From positions 1 through 64,000 of the forward strand of contig NZ_BBMY01000010.1 of assembly GCF_000759775.1 (NCBI RefSeq): DNA of 64,000 nucleotides. The letters are read 5' to 3'. The position numbers were made by a program, and so were the translations under genes. Under the pieces are notes generated by a model that was given only the letters and a program-made list of their open reading frames with translations, was not told where the DNA came from and ran no database searches. Positions 35,423-45,605 of the stretch are shown in pieces. Positions within the stretch are counted from its first letter, which is position 1; each line of letters opens with the position of its first letter. The stretch is from Escherichia albertii NBRC 107761 = DSM 17582 (GTDB taxonomy: Bacteria > Pseudomonadota > Gammaproteobacteria > Enterobacterales > Enterobacteriaceae).

Positions 35423-36167
35423 CGAACATCAGGCGCATCATCACCCTATTTTCCCTCCCGCCTCATAATCACTTGTGGTGACTATGAGGCGCGTCATACT
35501 CCCGTCACAGTATGACCACTCTGATAAATCACATATTTTCGCTGAAATAACCGTCGCATGAAGATTAAATTAAGCCAATGATATTTCTAAAATTTACATA
35601 TATTACATATCAAATTAGCCATTTCAAACATTATCATGGCTGATATTTTTCGTTGTCAGGTTTAATGTTTTTAAAGTGCTGTGGGAAAGTGAACTAAAGG
35701 TTCGGTGGCGTTGATTAAATGAATAAAAACGTTGCCATTCATTTTTCTGCAACAGGTGAACGTTACGTTGCATAAAAATCCAAATATTAAAAGAAAGCTG
35801 GCAATCCAATTGCCAGCCTAAGTCGAAACAAGGAGACTCGATATTTACGGATTACATTTTTACTTTAGTTATATTCTTCAGAGATCACAAATGGGTAATT
35901 GATAACTTATTCCTGAACAGATATCTGCAAATGTTAGTGTTTTGTTTAATAAACACAAAGTGATAACAACCAGGAATGTTACCTAGGACTAATATATGGA
36001 ATACGTGATGGATAAATCTGAAGTTTTGATTAGTGTTAATAGACGTATTAGTTCACGAAGGGCAAGGTTCTTATAGGCGTTTACTATATTGAACACCACG
36101 TCAGGGCATGGATGTAAATAATGAAAAGGATGACATGTTCGAAACGATAACGGCTAAGGAGCAAGTT
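35423..36167. promoter_or_regulatory. Long regulatory region upstream of gadE
   Basis: About 745 AT-rich bases without a convincing gene. In K-12 the equivalent region carries several gadE promoters bound by EvgA, GadE, GadX, GadW and others, and the antisense RNA ArrS. The layout fits, but I could not place individual sites except the AAGGAG ribosome site just before gadE. Confidence 0.6.
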
Positions 36168-36695
36168 ATGATTTTTCTCATGACGAAAGATTCTTTTCTT
36201 TTACAGGGCTTTTTACAGTTGAAAGATAATCACGAAATGATAAAAATCAATTCCCTGTCAGAGCTCAAAAGCGTAGACAACAAATCATTCAAGGTGATCA
36301 TTGATACCTATCATAATCATATACTTGATGAAGAGGCGATTAAGTTTCTTGAAACATTAGATGCAGAGAGAATTATTGTCCTGGCCCCCTATCACATCAG
36401 TAAACTTAAAGCCAGAACACCTATTTATTTTGTCAGCCGAAAAGAAAGTATAAAAAAACTCCTTGATATTACTTATGGCAAACACTTGCCTCATAAGAAC
36501 TCGCAATTATGTTTTTCGCATAATCAATTCAAAATTATGCAACTGATTCTGAAAAACAAAAATGAAAGCAATATCACGTCAACGCTGAATATTTCGCAAC
36601 AAACGTTAAAGATCCAGAAATTCAACATTATGTACAAGCTCAAACTTAGGCGCATGAGCGATATCGTAACCCTGGGTATCTCTTCTTATTTTTAG
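36168..36695 (+). CDS. gadE: GadE, central acid-resistance activator
   Basis: A 175-residue LuxR-family activator of gadA, gadBC, hdeAB, mdtEF and others, binding the GAD box. The C-terminal helix-turn-helix lies at about 125-165 (FSHNQFKIMQLILKNKNES; LNISQQTLKIQKFNIMYKL). The start at 36168 (MIFLMTKDSF) is chosen by its AAGGAG site and K-12 length; a 20-codon upstream extension is not supported. Likely co-transcribed with mdtEF. Confidence 0.96.
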   Translation: MIFLMTKDSFLLQGFLQLKDNHEMIKINSLSELKSVDNKSFKVIIDTYHNHILDEEAIKFLETLDAERIIVLAPYHISKLKARTPIYFVSRKESIKKLLDITYGKHLPHKNSQLCFSHNQFKIMQLILKNKNESNITSTLNISQQTLKIQKFNIMYKLKLRRMSDIVTLGISSYF

Positions 36696-37045
36696 TCAGG
36701 GTCTGATTGCCTGAAATTGATGGCTGGCATGACGAGGGATGCAAATGCTGATTCCATTACTCCCGGTAATGACCGCAGGAGAGGCAAAAACGAATTTATT
36801 CCCCTGGTTTATGTATCCACCAGTAGAGACCTTCGTTGCCCGGATGCTGGCAAAGGCTGCCTGCAGAACGGCAACATTTTTTTTACTGTTGGCATCCCCC
36901 TACGAGGTTCTCTGCCTGCATGTGCCCTTGCTGGCTGACAACCACGCCATGACTTGCACTATGCCGCTGGTCTGTAAATCCCTCATATATCTCCTCGTAC
37001 ACAATTCAACGCTCCGTTATTTCTCACAAATTTTCAGGGACTAAA
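36696..37045. other. gadE-mdtE intergenic region
   Basis: 350 bases, as in K-12 layout. Short frames here (36717-36938 and 36739-37044) have no ribosome site or family resemblance. Read-through from gadE is the known route for mdtEF expression. Confidence 0.5.
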
Positions 37046-38203
37046 ATGAACAGAAAAAGAAAATTGTTAATACCGTTGTTATTCTGCAGCGCGATGCTCA
37101 CTGCTTGCGATGACAAATCAACGGAAAACGCTGCCGCCATGACGCCGGAAGTGGGCGTAGTGACACTCTCGCCCGGTTCAGTCAATGTGATGAGCGAATT
37201 ACCCGGCAGAACTGTACCTTATGAGGTTGCCGAGATTCGCCCCCAGGTGGGTGGCATTATCATTAAGCGCAACTTTATCGAAGGCGATAAAGTGAATCAG
37301 GGCGATTCACTGTATCAGATTGATCCCGCGCCCTTACAGGCAGAATTGAACTCCGCCAAAGGTTCGTTGGCGAAAGCGCTGTCCACCGCCAGTAATGCCC
37401 GCATCACCTTCAACCGCCAGGCCTCGTTGCTGAAAACGAACTATGTCAGCCGACAGGATTATGACACCGCACGTACCCAGCTAAATGAAGCGGAAGCCAA
37501 TGTCACCGTTGCCAAAGCAGCGGTTGAGCAGGCAACCATCAACCTGCAATACGCCAATGTTACCTCGCCGATTACAGGCGTCAGCGGAAAATCGTCAGTC
37601 ACCGTCGGCGCTCTGGTTACTGCTAACCAGGGAGATGCGCTGGTGACCGTGCAGCGCCTTGACCCGATTTATGTCGATCTCACCCAGTCAGTGCAGGATT
37701 TTCTGCGGATGAAAGAGGAAGTCGCCAGCGGACAAATCAAACAGGTTCAGGGCAGTACGCCAGTGCAACTTAATCTGGAAAATGGCAAACGTTACAGCCA
37801 GACCGGAACGCTGAAATTTTCTGATCCGACGGTCGATGAAACCACAGGTTCAGTGACTTTGCGGGCGATTTTCCCTAACCCAAATGGCGACCTGCTACCG
37901 GGTATGTACGTCACGGCGTTAGTGGATGAAGGCAGCCGTCAGAACGTGTTGTTAGTGCCGCAAGAAGGAGTCACACATAACGCCCAGGGTAAAGCGACAG
38001 CGCTCATTTTAGATAAAGATGATGTCGTACAGTTACGCGAAATTAATGCGACCAAAGCCATTGGCAATCAATGGATCGTCACTGCCGGATTGCAGGCCGG
38101 TGACCGGGTGATCGTCTCGGGTTTGCAACGCATTCATCCGGGCATCAAGGCACGCGCTATTTCCTCCAGCCAGGAAAACGCCAGCACCGAATCGAAACAA
38201 TAA
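37046..38203 (+). CDS. mdtE: MdtE multidrug efflux adaptor lipoprotein
   Basis: A 385-residue membrane-fusion protein of the AcrA family, joining MdtF to TolC. The lipobox LTAC ends the signal peptide at about residue 21. The lipoyl halves, helical hairpin (SAKGSLAKALSTASNARITF...) and beta-barrel domain (LKFSDPTVDETTGSVTLRAIFPNPNGDLLPGMYV) are all recognisable. Operon mdtEF, 25 bases before mdtF. Confidence 0.97.
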   Translation: MNRKRKLLIPLLFCSAMLTACDDKSTENAAAMTPEVGVVTLSPGSVNVMSELPGRTVPYEVAEIRPQVGGIIIKRNFIEGDKVNQGDSLYQIDPAPLQAELNSAKGSLAKALSTASNARITFNRQASLLKTNYVSRQDYDTARTQLNEAEANVTVAKAAVEQATINLQYANVTSPITGVSGKSSVTVGALVTANQGDALVTVQRLDPIYVDLTQSVQDFLRMKEEVASGQIKQVQGSTPVQLNLENGKRYSQTGTLKFSDPTVDETTGSVTLRAIFPNPNGDLLPGMYVTALVDEGSRQNVLLVPQEGVTHNAQGKATALILDKDDVVQLREINATKAIGNQWIVTAGLQAGDRVIVSGLQRIHPGIKARAISSSQENASTESKQ

Positions 38204-38227
38204 CGTTGCAGGCTTAAGGGGACTTTC

Positions 38228-41200
38228 ATGGCTAACTATTTTATTGATCGCCCGGTTTTTGCCTGGGTTCTTGCCATTATTTTGATGCTCGCAGGTGGCC
38301 TGGCGATCATGAACTTACCGATAGCGCAATATCCGCAAATTGCACCGCCAACTATCACTATCAGCGCCACCTATCCGGGTGCCGATGCCCAAACGGTAGA
38401 AAATTCTGTCACTCAGGTGATTGAGCAAAATATGAATGGACTTGATGGCCTGATGTATATGTCATCGACCAGTGACGCAGCAGGTAATGCTTCTATCACC
38501 CTGACCTTCGAGACAGGAACATCACCCGATATCGCGCAGGTCCAGGTACAGAATAAACTGCAGCTTGCCATGCCATCGCTACCCGAAGAAGTTCAACAAC
38601 AAGGGATCAGCGTCAATAAGTCGAGTAGCAGCATCCTGATGGTGGCGGCGTTTATCTCTGAAAACGGCAGCCTCAACCAGTACGATATCGCAGATTATGT
38701 GGCTTCTAATATTCAGGACCCATTAAGCCGTACCGCGGGTGTCGGTAGCGTGCAGCTTTTTGGTTCCGAGTACGCCATGCGTATCTGGCTGGATCCGCAA
38801 AAACTCAATAAATACAACCTTATTCCTTCCGATGTCATTTCCCAAATCAAGGTACAGAATAACCAGATATCCGGTGGTCAACTGGGGGGAATGCCACAGG
38901 CGGCAGACCAGCAACTGAACGCCTCAATCATTGTGCAGACGCGTCTACAAACGCCGGAAGAATTTGGCAAAATCCTGCTAAAAGTTCAGCAGGATGGTTC
39001 GCAAGTATTATTGCGCGACGTTGCTCGCGTTGAGTTGGGTGCGGAAGACTATTCCACGGTGGCGCGTTATAACGGCAAACCTGCCGCCGGGATCGCCATC
39101 AAACTGGCTGCCGGAGCAAACGCGCTGGAGACCGCACGCGCAGTAAAAGATGAACTCAACCACTTATCGGCGTATTTCCCCGCCAGTCTGAAGACGGTTT
39201 ATCCGTACGACACTACGCCGTTTATCAAAATCTCGATTCAGGAAGTCTTCAAAACGCTGGTTGAAGCTATCATCCTCGTCTTCCTGGTCATGTATCTGTT
39301 TTTACAGAATATCCGTGCCACTATTATCCCTACTATCGCCGTGCCGGTCGTTATTCTCGGAACGTTCGCTATCTTGTCCGCGGTTGGTTTCACCATCAAC
39401 ACACTCACCATGTTTGGGATGGTGCTGGCGATAGGGCTTTTGGTGGATGACGCCATCGTAGTGGTAGAGAACGTCGAGCGTGTGATGGCGGAAGATAAAC
39501 TGCCGCCGAGGGAAGCGACGCATAAATCGATGGGACAAATCCAGCGTGCACTGGTCGGGATTGCCGTTGTTCTGTCTGCAGTGTTTATGCCGATGGCCTT
39601 TATGAGTGGGGCAACCGGCGAGATTTACCGTCAGTTCTCTATTACGCTGATCTCATCCATGCTGCTTTCGATATTTGTCGCGATGAGCCTGACTCCTGCC
39701 CTTTGCGCCACCATTTTGAAAGCCACGCCAGAAGGCGGCCACAAACCGAACGCGTTATTCGCTCGCTTCAACCATCTGTTTGAACAATCGACTCAGCACT
39801 ATACCGACAGTACCCGTTCGCTGCTGCGCTGCACCGGGCGTTATATGGTGGTTTACCTGCTGATTGGCGCCGGAATGGCGGTGCTGTTCCTGCGCACACC
39901 AACCTCTTTCTTACCGGAAGAGGATCAGGGGGTGTTTATGACCACCGCGCAGTTGCCGTCAGGTTCTACGATGGTTAACACCACGAAAGTGCTGCAACAG
40001 GTCACTGACTACTATCTGACAAAAGAGAAAAAAAATGTCGAGTCAGTATTTACCGTGGGCGGCTTCGGCTTTAGCGGTCAGGGACAAAACAACGGTCTGG
40101 CATTTATCAGTCTTAAACCGTGGTCCGAACGTGTTGGCGAAGAAAATTCAGTTACCGCGATCATTCAGCGAGCAATGATCGCCCTGAGCCGCATTAACAA
40201 AGCGGTCGTCTTCCCGTTCAACTTACCTGCGGTGGCAGAACTGGGAACAGCATCAGGTTTTGATATGGAGCTGCTGGATAACGGTAATCTGGGGCACGAA
40301 AAACTGACCCAGGCGCGCAACGAACTGCTATCACTGGCAGCGCAATCGCCAAATCAGGTCATCGGCGTACGCCCAAACGGCCTGGAAGATACACCGATGT
40401 TCAAAGTGAACGTCAACGCCGCAAAAGCCGAGGCGATGGGCGTCGCGTTGTCTGACATCAATCAAACTATCTCTACAGCCTTTGGGAGTAGCTACGTTAA
40501 CGACTTCCTCAATCAGGGCCGTGTGAAAAAAGTGTATGTCCAGGCGGGAACGCCGTTCCGTATGCTGCCAGATAACATCAACCAATGGTATGTGCGCAAC
40601 GCATCCGGCACCATGGCGCCGCTTTCTGCCTATTCCTCTACTGAATGGACCTACGGTTCGCCACGACTGGAACGCTACAATGGTATCCCGGCGATGGAAA
40701 TTTTAGGGGAAGCGGCGGCAGGAAAAAGTACCGGCGACGCGATGAAATTTATGGCGGAACTGGTGGCTAAACTTCCGGCTGGCGTCGGTTACTCCTGGAC
40801 CGGGCTGTCATACCAGGAAGCGTTATCGTCCAACCAGGCGCCTGCGCTGTATGCCATTTCTCTGGTCGTCGTGTTCCTCGCTCTCGCCGCGTTGTATGAA
40901 AGCTGGTCAATCCCCTTCTCGGTAATGTTAGTTGTCCCATTGGGCGTCATTGGCGCATTACTGGCAACAGACCTGCGCGGTTTAAGTAATGACGTCTACT
41001 TCCAGGTAGGGTTACTGACAACTATCGGGCTTTCCGCCAAAAACGCCATCCTGATCGTCGAATTTGCGGTTGAGATGATGCAGAAAGAAGGGAAAACACC
41101 TGTAGAGGCGATTATCGAAGCGGCCCGGATGCGTTTACGTCCAATCCTGATGACATCTCTGGCCTTTATTCTTGGCGTCCTGCCGCTGGTTATCAGTCAT

Positions 41201-41341
41201 GGCGCAGGTTCTGGCGCACAAAATGCGGTAGGTACCGGGGTTATGGGGGGGATGTTTGCAGCAACGGTGCTGGCTATTTACTTCGTGCCTGTCTTTTTCG
41301 TCGTCGTGGAACATCTCTTTGCCCGCTTTAAAAAAGCGTAA
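38228..41341 (+). CDS. mdtF: MdtF RND multidrug efflux pump
   Basis: A 1037-residue inner-membrane proton/drug antiporter of the AcrB family. Twelve membrane helices are in the usual 1+5 and 1+5 layout; the proton-relay aspartate pair in TM4 ([16 protein letters not shown]) is intact. With MdtE and TolC it exports drugs, bile salts and steroid hormones, and is induced anaerobically and by GadE/GadX. Full length. Confidence 0.97.
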   Translation: MANYFIDRPVFAWVLAIILMLAGGLAIMNLPIAQYPQIAPPTITISATYPGADAQTVENSVTQVIEQNMNGLDGLMYMSSTSDAAGNASITLTFETGTSPDIAQVQVQNKLQLAMPSLPEEVQQQGISVNKSSSSILMVAAFISENGSLNQYDIADYVASNIQDPLSRTAGVGSVQLFGSEYAMRIWLDPQKLNKYNLIPSDVISQIKVQNNQISGGQLGGMPQAADQQLNASIIVQTRLQTPEEFGKILLKVQQDGSQVLLRDVARVELGAEDYSTVARYNGKPAAGIAIKLAAGANALETARAVKDELNHLSAYFPASLKTVYPYDTTPFIKISIQEVFKTLVEAIILVFLVMYLFLQNIRATIIPTIAVPVVILGTFAILSAVGFTINTLTMFGMVLAIGLLVDDAIVVVENVERVMAEDKLPPREATHKSMGQIQRALVGIAVVLSAVFMPMAFMSGATGEIYRQFSITLISSMLLSIFVAMSLTPALCATILKATPEGGHKPNALFARFNHLFEQSTQHYTDSTRSLLRCTGRYMVVYLLIGAGMAVLFLRTPTSFLPEEDQGVFMTTAQLPSGSTMVNTTKVLQQVTDYYLTKEKKNVESVFTVGGFGFSGQGQNNGLAFISLKPWSERVGEENSVTAIIQRAMIALSRINKAVVFPFNLPAVAELGTASGFDMELLDNGNLGHEKLTQARNELLSLAAQSPNQVIGVRPNGLEDTPMFKVNVNAAKAEAMGVALSDINQTISTAFGSSYVNDFLNQGRVKKVYVQAGTPFRMLPDNINQWYVRNASGTMAPLSAYSSTEWTYGSPRLERYNGIPAMEILGEAAAGKSTGDAMKFMAELVAKLPAGVGYSWTGLSYQEALSSNQAPALYAISLVVVFLALAALYESWSIPFSVMLVVPLGVIGALLATDLRGLSNDVYFQVGLLTTIGLSAKNAILIVEFAVEMMQKEGKTPVEAIIEAARMRLRPILMTSLAFILGVLPLVISHGAGSGAQNAVGTGVMGGMFAATVLAIYFVPVFFVVVEHLFARFKKA

Positions 41342-41706
41342 CGTGTGAATAAGAGTAAGGCTGAACGTGAATGTTCTGCCTTGCTCTTTTCTGTCAACCA
41401 CTCGCCACTCAACAACCAACTCACCATCAGAAATACCAGGCTTAGCAAACAGCATTGAAAGTAAAAACCACTCCAGCCGTTAGTCATCAATTTAAACAAA
41501 ACAATGCTAACCCACATGAACGTAATTGTATGAATTGTAAGCCTGATAATCCCAAACATACCGTTTATTTTCCTCCTGAAAATGCCTTTATCTATTTGCA
41601 AACTGCGAAAGATAACTTGCCAGTATCCCCGGCAGAGATGAATGGGAAAAGATTCTCACACGAAGCTGGAGGCAGATCCTGACCAACTTTCGAATGAGAA
41701 ATACCG
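41342..41706. other. mdtF-gadW convergent intergenic region
   Basis: 365 bases between convergent genes. A plus-strand frame at 41455-41682 has no ribosome site or homology and its antisense partner is equally unconvincing. No clear terminator was found by eye. Confidence 0.4.
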
Positions 41707-42435
41707 TCAGGAGAGCATCCCCGTTGACTGTTGCGCAAACTGATGCGGTGTTATGCCATAATACTGGCGGAAAGTATTAATAAAGTACGACGTGCTGCTA
41801 TAGCCGCATTTTTCTGCGATCATCGGCAACGGAATCTGTCGTAACTCGAGTAATCGTCTGGCCATAGACATTCGCGAGGTCAATAATATTTTGCTAAAAC
41901 AGGTGTTTTCATCCTTTAACTTCTTTTTGATTAAACTTTCACTGGTGTACATCTTTTCTGCGATATCACGCAGGTACCAGCGCCTGGCAATATCAAAGCT
42001 AATAATGCGTTCAACCTTTCCTGAAACCGTACTAATGCTATTAAGAAGAAAAGGAATCAGCTCCTTATTTCGAGAAAACATCGAAAGACAGGAGAAATAG
42101 AGCATGTTACTTAATGTTGTGGAGATAACATCTTCTTTAGCAAAACTATCGAATATCGCCGTTACGAGCGGCATCGGTGGCGCTGGATTAACCAACAACT
42201 TTTTTTTACCATGCAATCCTAAATACTGAGCCGGTAGGCGAATATTGTGCAAATAATGAGTGATGATGCGTTCATCTATATCCAGATTGCGGACATTTGA
42301 TTCATTAAACTCTAAACTCTCCACCATATTTTTATCCATCAATAGAATACTATCTTTGTGCAAAGATAGTTTCTGCTGCTCATGGTATATGTCAAATGAG
42401 CGACAGGTGAGGATCACCGAACAAACATGTGCCAT
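41707..42435 (-). CDS. gadW: GadW AraC-family regulator
   Basis: A 242-residue AraC/XylS regulator of acid resistance that modulates gadX, gadA and gadBC. Two C-terminal helix-turn-helix units are visible (RDIAEKMYTSESLIKKKL; IPLPMIAEKCGYSSTSYFINTFRQYYGITPHQF). The C-terminal half is close to K-12 GadW while the N-terminal half (about 45-85, NESNVRNLDIDERIITHYL) is clearly diverged. Confidence 0.94.
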   Translation of the reverse strand: MAHVCSVILTCRSFDIYHEQQKLSLHKDSILLMDKNMVESLEFNESNVRNLDIDERIITHYLHNIRLPAQYLGLHGKKKLLVNPAPPMPLVTAIFDSFAKEDVISTTLSNMLYFSCLSMFSRNKELIPFLLNSISTVSGKVERIISFDIARRWYLRDIAEKMYTSESLIKKKLKDENTCFSKILLTSRMSMARRLLELRQIPLPMIAEKCGYSSTSYFINTFRQYYGITPHQFAQQSTGMLS

Positions 42436-42680
42436 GACAAGCCCTTATATTCTATTACTACAAACACTACCATTCAGTATACAAATTAAATAATGCATGA
42501 CTTACTCCAGAAACCCAAACTGCCAAAATTAGTAGGACCAAAAAGTTGACCATAGCACAATATGCTTAACCAGTTAATTGTTAATAAGCAAATGTTTCAA
42601 CTATATATTTAAAAAAACATGTAGCTTATGTTTATGGAAAATTGGCTGATCTTATCCCCAGTGAAAGTTATATTTTCCTT

Positions 42681-42789
42681 ACTGAGGGCACAAAGTTTCC
42701 GTACCAACAAGGAGTGTTATAACGGTTTATTAGTCTGGAGACGGCAGACTATTTTCTTCCCGGTTCCCCTATGCCGGGATTTTTTTTTA
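42681..42789 (+). ncRNA. gadY: GadY small RNA
   Basis: Starting ACTGAGGGCACAAAGTTTCC and ending in a terminator (CCCGG-ttcccctatg-CCGGG then T9), this matches the 105-base K-12 GadY with a few changes. It lies opposite the gadX-gadW junction and pairs with the gadX mRNA 3' end, directing cleavage and stabilising gadX. A sigma-S transcript. Confidence 0.92.
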
Positions 42790-42804
42790 TGTTTAAAACA
42801 GCAA

Positions 42805-43620
42805 TTATAACCTTATCGTTACTTCATGGTGACAAAAACTCTCTTGCGCAGTAATGTCCGTTATCAGATGATTATTAAACACTCTTTTAGTAACTCGTTC
42901 CTGATACTCTGTCGGTGTCAGCCCATAGTAATTTCGAAAAACATAAATAAAATATGACACACTGTTATAACCACAAGATAACGCCGTTCTTTTTATAGAA
43001 AACTCCGGCATAACAATCAGTTGTAACGCTCGCTGCATTCTACATTCGGTAAGTAGCTGTGAATAAGACGTCCCTTCTTCATGCAGTTTTTTCTTCAACA
43101 AACTCGGACTCATCAATAACTCACTGGCAATCTGTGCTAATGACCATTCACGAGCGATATTATTGTTGATTACCGTACACACCCGCACTCGCATACTCGG
43201 CTGCAATATATTCATAAGCAGCGGTATAAACTGTTTATCTTCAAGAAAAAGAGATAATAACGCAAATATCAATGCTCTTTTACGCAGAATCTCACTATAA
43301 CGGAGATGTTTATTCTGCGACAGTCGCGTTATCTCCTGAAAAATCGGAATATCTCTGGTACAGTGATGAACGATTAGCGAAGGTGCTTTTTTATGCGCAT
43401 GAAGATTTAATGCCTCCTCCTTGAGCATCGGGAGAAATAATGAAAGTGTTTCCTTCGTGATAAATACTACGTTCTCAACATACTCAGGAACAGAGACCTG
43501 ATTTGCATCTGCAAAGACTAAATCATTACCGTAAAGACGGTGATGCTCGCCATTAACCGTGGTGAGAATACATTTATGTTTTGCGTACGCAATTAAACAA
43601 TTTCCACATGGTGATTGCAT
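42805..43620 (-). CDS. gadX: GadX AraC-family regulator
   Basis: A 271-residue AraC/XylS activator of gadA, gadBC and gadE. The C-terminal DNA-binding region has LAQIASELLMSPSLLKKKLH and IKRTALSCGYNSVSYFIYVFRNYYGLTPTEYQ. It is three residues shorter than the K-12 protein, with scattered differences in the sensor half and a different tail. The start at 43620 (MQSPCGNCLIAYA) matches K-12 alignment. It lies downstream of gadA on the same strand. Confidence 0.94.
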   Translation of the reverse strand: MQSPCGNCLIAYAKHKCILTTVNGEHHRLYGNDLVFADANQVSVPEYVENVVFITKETLSLFLPMLKEEALNLHAHKKAPSLIVHHCTRDIPIFQEITRLSQNKHLRYSEILRKRALIFALLSLFLEDKQFIPLLMNILQPSMRVRVCTVINNNIAREWSLAQIASELLMSPSLLKKKLHEEGTSYSQLLTECRMQRALQLIVMPEFSIKRTALSCGYNSVSYFIYVFRNYYGLTPTEYQERVTKRVFNNHLITDITAQESFCHHEVTIRL

Positions 43621-43996
43621 AATAGATACACTTTAACAAAACATGTAACTATATTTTAATGTAGCACGCTTTCCTCCTGTGTCAAATTATTAATCAAACA
43701 AATCGTAAACAACAAAAATAATAGCTTCCTAAGAAACCACATATTTCGCCCCAGTTCACATTATTGCTGCATCGTTAAGAATAGAACAACGCAATAAACT
43801 CTATTACGACACATTTAATATTTTCCGAACGTGAAAGAACCATCTAATAAGCTGAAGTTTTCTCATAAAAAATGACCAGAATATTTCTACCCTGGTCATT
43901 ACGCCACAGCTCTTCTTTTGTGGGATATATTTTCTTTTATCCAGTAAAGCTTTAAATCGGTCTACCTGCATTCTGAGTATGCAGACCCCCCCGTTA
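43621..43996. promoter_or_regulatory. gadA-gadX intergenic region
   Basis: 376 AT-rich bases in the K-12 layout, where gadX has its own sigma-S promoter besides read-through from gadA. A 74-codon minus-strand frame (43804-44028) overlaps the gadA 3' end and has no ribosome site. Confidence 0.5.
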
Positions 43997-45397
43997 TCAG
44001 GTATGTTTAAAGCTGTTCTGTTGCGCAATACCCTGCAGTTTCGGGTGATCGCTGAGGTATTTCAGAGAAGCCTTGTAGTCTTCCAGCAACAGCTCAGCAA
44101 AGTCCATTTCGAAACCACGACGGCACATAATGCGCATCACCACGATGTCAGAGGCTTCACCGCTGAGGGCGAAGGCCGGAACCTGCCAGCCGCGCAGGCG
44201 CAGACGTTCAGAAAGGTCATACAGGGTATACCCCGGATCTTCTCCGTCTTTCAGCCTGAAGCAGACCGCCGGAATACCTTCATCCGGGCGACCGGTGCAG
44301 ATGAACTCATACGGCCCCAGTTTGGCTATTTCATCCGCCAGGTAGGTGGCAACCTGATAAGAGGCATTCTGCACTTTGGTGTAACCTTCACGGCCGAGGC
44401 GCAGAAATTCATAGTACTGGGCAATCACCTGACCCGCCGGGCGGGAGAAGTTGATGGCGAAAGTCCCTATCTGACCGCCGAGATAGTCAACGTTGAACAC
44501 CAGTTCTTTCGGCAGCGCCTCTTCGTCACGCCAGATAACCCAGCCGCAGCCCAGTGGGGCAAGGCCGAATTTATGGCCCGAAGCGCTGATGGATTTCACA
44601 CGCGGCAGACGGAAGTCCCAGACGATATCCGGGGCGACGAACGGCGCAAGGAAGCCTCCGCTGGCGGCGTCGATATGCATGTCGATATCAATACCGGTAT
44701 AGGCCTGGAATTTATCCAGCGCATCATGCAGCGGTTGCGGGAATTCATAATTACCGGTGTAAGTCACGCCGAAGGTCGGCACCACGCCGATGGTGTTTTC
44801 GTCGCAGGCTTCAATCATGCGTTTCGGATCCATAAATAGCTGACCGGGACGCATAGGGATCTCGCGCAGTTCCACATCCCAGTAGCGGGCGAATTTATGC
44901 CAGCAGATTTGTACCGGGCCGCACACCAGGTTGGGTTTATCCGTTGGTTTACCCGCAGCTTCCATACGTTTGCGCCAACGCCATTTCATCGCCATGCCGC
45001 CGAGCATACAGGCTTCGGAAGAACCAATGGTGTTGGTGCCAACGGCCTGACCATTTTTCGGCGCAGGCGCATGCCACAGGTCGGCAACCATGTTTACACA
45101 ACGCAGATCAATGGCGGCAGATTGTGGATATTCTTCTTTATCGATCCAGTTCTTATTAATCGACAGATCCATCAATTTATGCACATTTTCGTCGTCCCAG
45201 GTCTGACAAAATGTAGCAAGGTTCTGTCGGGCATTACCATCCAGATATAATTCATCATTGATAATTTGGAATGCGACATCTTCTCGCATTTCATGCAGCG
45301 GAAAACGTTTAGACTCCGCGATAGTGGAAATAGCCTTTGTGCCAAAGCGTGAATCGAGTAGTTCTGAGCGGAAATCCGTTAACAACTTCTGTTCCAT
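43997..45397 (-). CDS. gadA: GadA glutamate decarboxylase
   Basis: A 466-residue PLP enzyme that converts glutamate to GABA, consuming a proton; together with the GadC antiporter (not here) it gives strong acid resistance. The PLP lysine is in [19 protein letters not shown] (K276). The N-terminal acid-triggered helix ([20 protein letters not shown]) and C-terminal QQNSFKHT plug are present. The start at 45397 has an AAGGAG site; ten upstream codons are not coding. The sequence matches GadA/GadB of K-12 and the position makes it gadA. Confidence 0.97.
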   Translation of the reverse strand: MEQKLLTDFRSELLDSRFGTKAISTIAESKRFPLHEMREDVAFQIINDELYLDGNARQNLATFCQTWDDENVHKLMDLSINKNWIDKEEYPQSAAIDLRCVNMVADLWHAPAPKNGQAVGTNTIGSSEACMLGGMAMKWRWRKRMEAAGKPTDKPNLVCGPVQICWHKFARYWDVELREIPMRPGQLFMDPKRMIEACDENTIGVVPTFGVTYTGNYEFPQPLHDALDKFQAYTGIDIDMHIDAASGGFLAPFVAPDIVWDFRLPRVKSISASGHKFGLAPLGCGWVIWRDEEALPKELVFNVDYLGGQIGTFAINFSRPAGQVIAQYYEFLRLGREGYTKVQNASYQVATYLADEIAKLGPYEFICTGRPDEGIPAVCFRLKDGEDPGYTLYDLSERLRLRGWQVPAFALSGEASDIVVMRIMCRRGFEMDFAELLLEDYKASLKYLSDHPKLQGIAQQNSFKHT

Positions 45398-45477
45398 TTC
45401 GAACTCCTTAAATTGATTTGAAGGCAATAAAAAAAGTAGGATTAATCAGAAGGGGACGCAAGGAGTTACGAATATAA

Positions 45478-45497
45478 TTTAAATAACAAAATCCTAA
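45478..45497 (-). promoter_or_regulatory. GAD box of gadA
   Basis: On the minus strand the sequence is TTAGGATTTTGTTATTTAAA, an exact copy of the 20-base GadE-binding GAD box, about 80 bases upstream of the gadA start. Confidence 0.93.
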
Positions 45498-45568
45498 GCA
45501 GAAAAAAGTCTTATTATTATATAAAGATTCGCGCCGACAATATAAAAACAGGTTTTATTGAAAATAAA

Positions 45569-45598
45569 AATCGCCCGAATATTTTACTTCGGGCGATT
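45569..45598 (-). terminator. yhjA terminator
   Basis: AATCGCCCGAA / TTCGGGCGATT, 11-base perfect stem with an 8-base loop flanked by A/T runs, 7 bases after the yhjA stop. Confidence 0.85.
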
Positions 45599-45605
45599 AA
45601 ATTAA

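Noticed and set aside
35624..35809. 61-codon minus-strand frame upstream of gadE
   Set aside because: AT-rich regulatory region with no ribosome site; better explained as gadE control DNA.
43804..44028. 74-codon minus-strand frame between gadX and gadA
   Set aside because: Overlaps the gadA 3' end, has no ribosome site, and the region is non-coding in the K-12 layout.
43979..44839. 286-codon plus-strand frame over gadA
   Set aside because: Antisense to the fully conserved gadA; no start signal.
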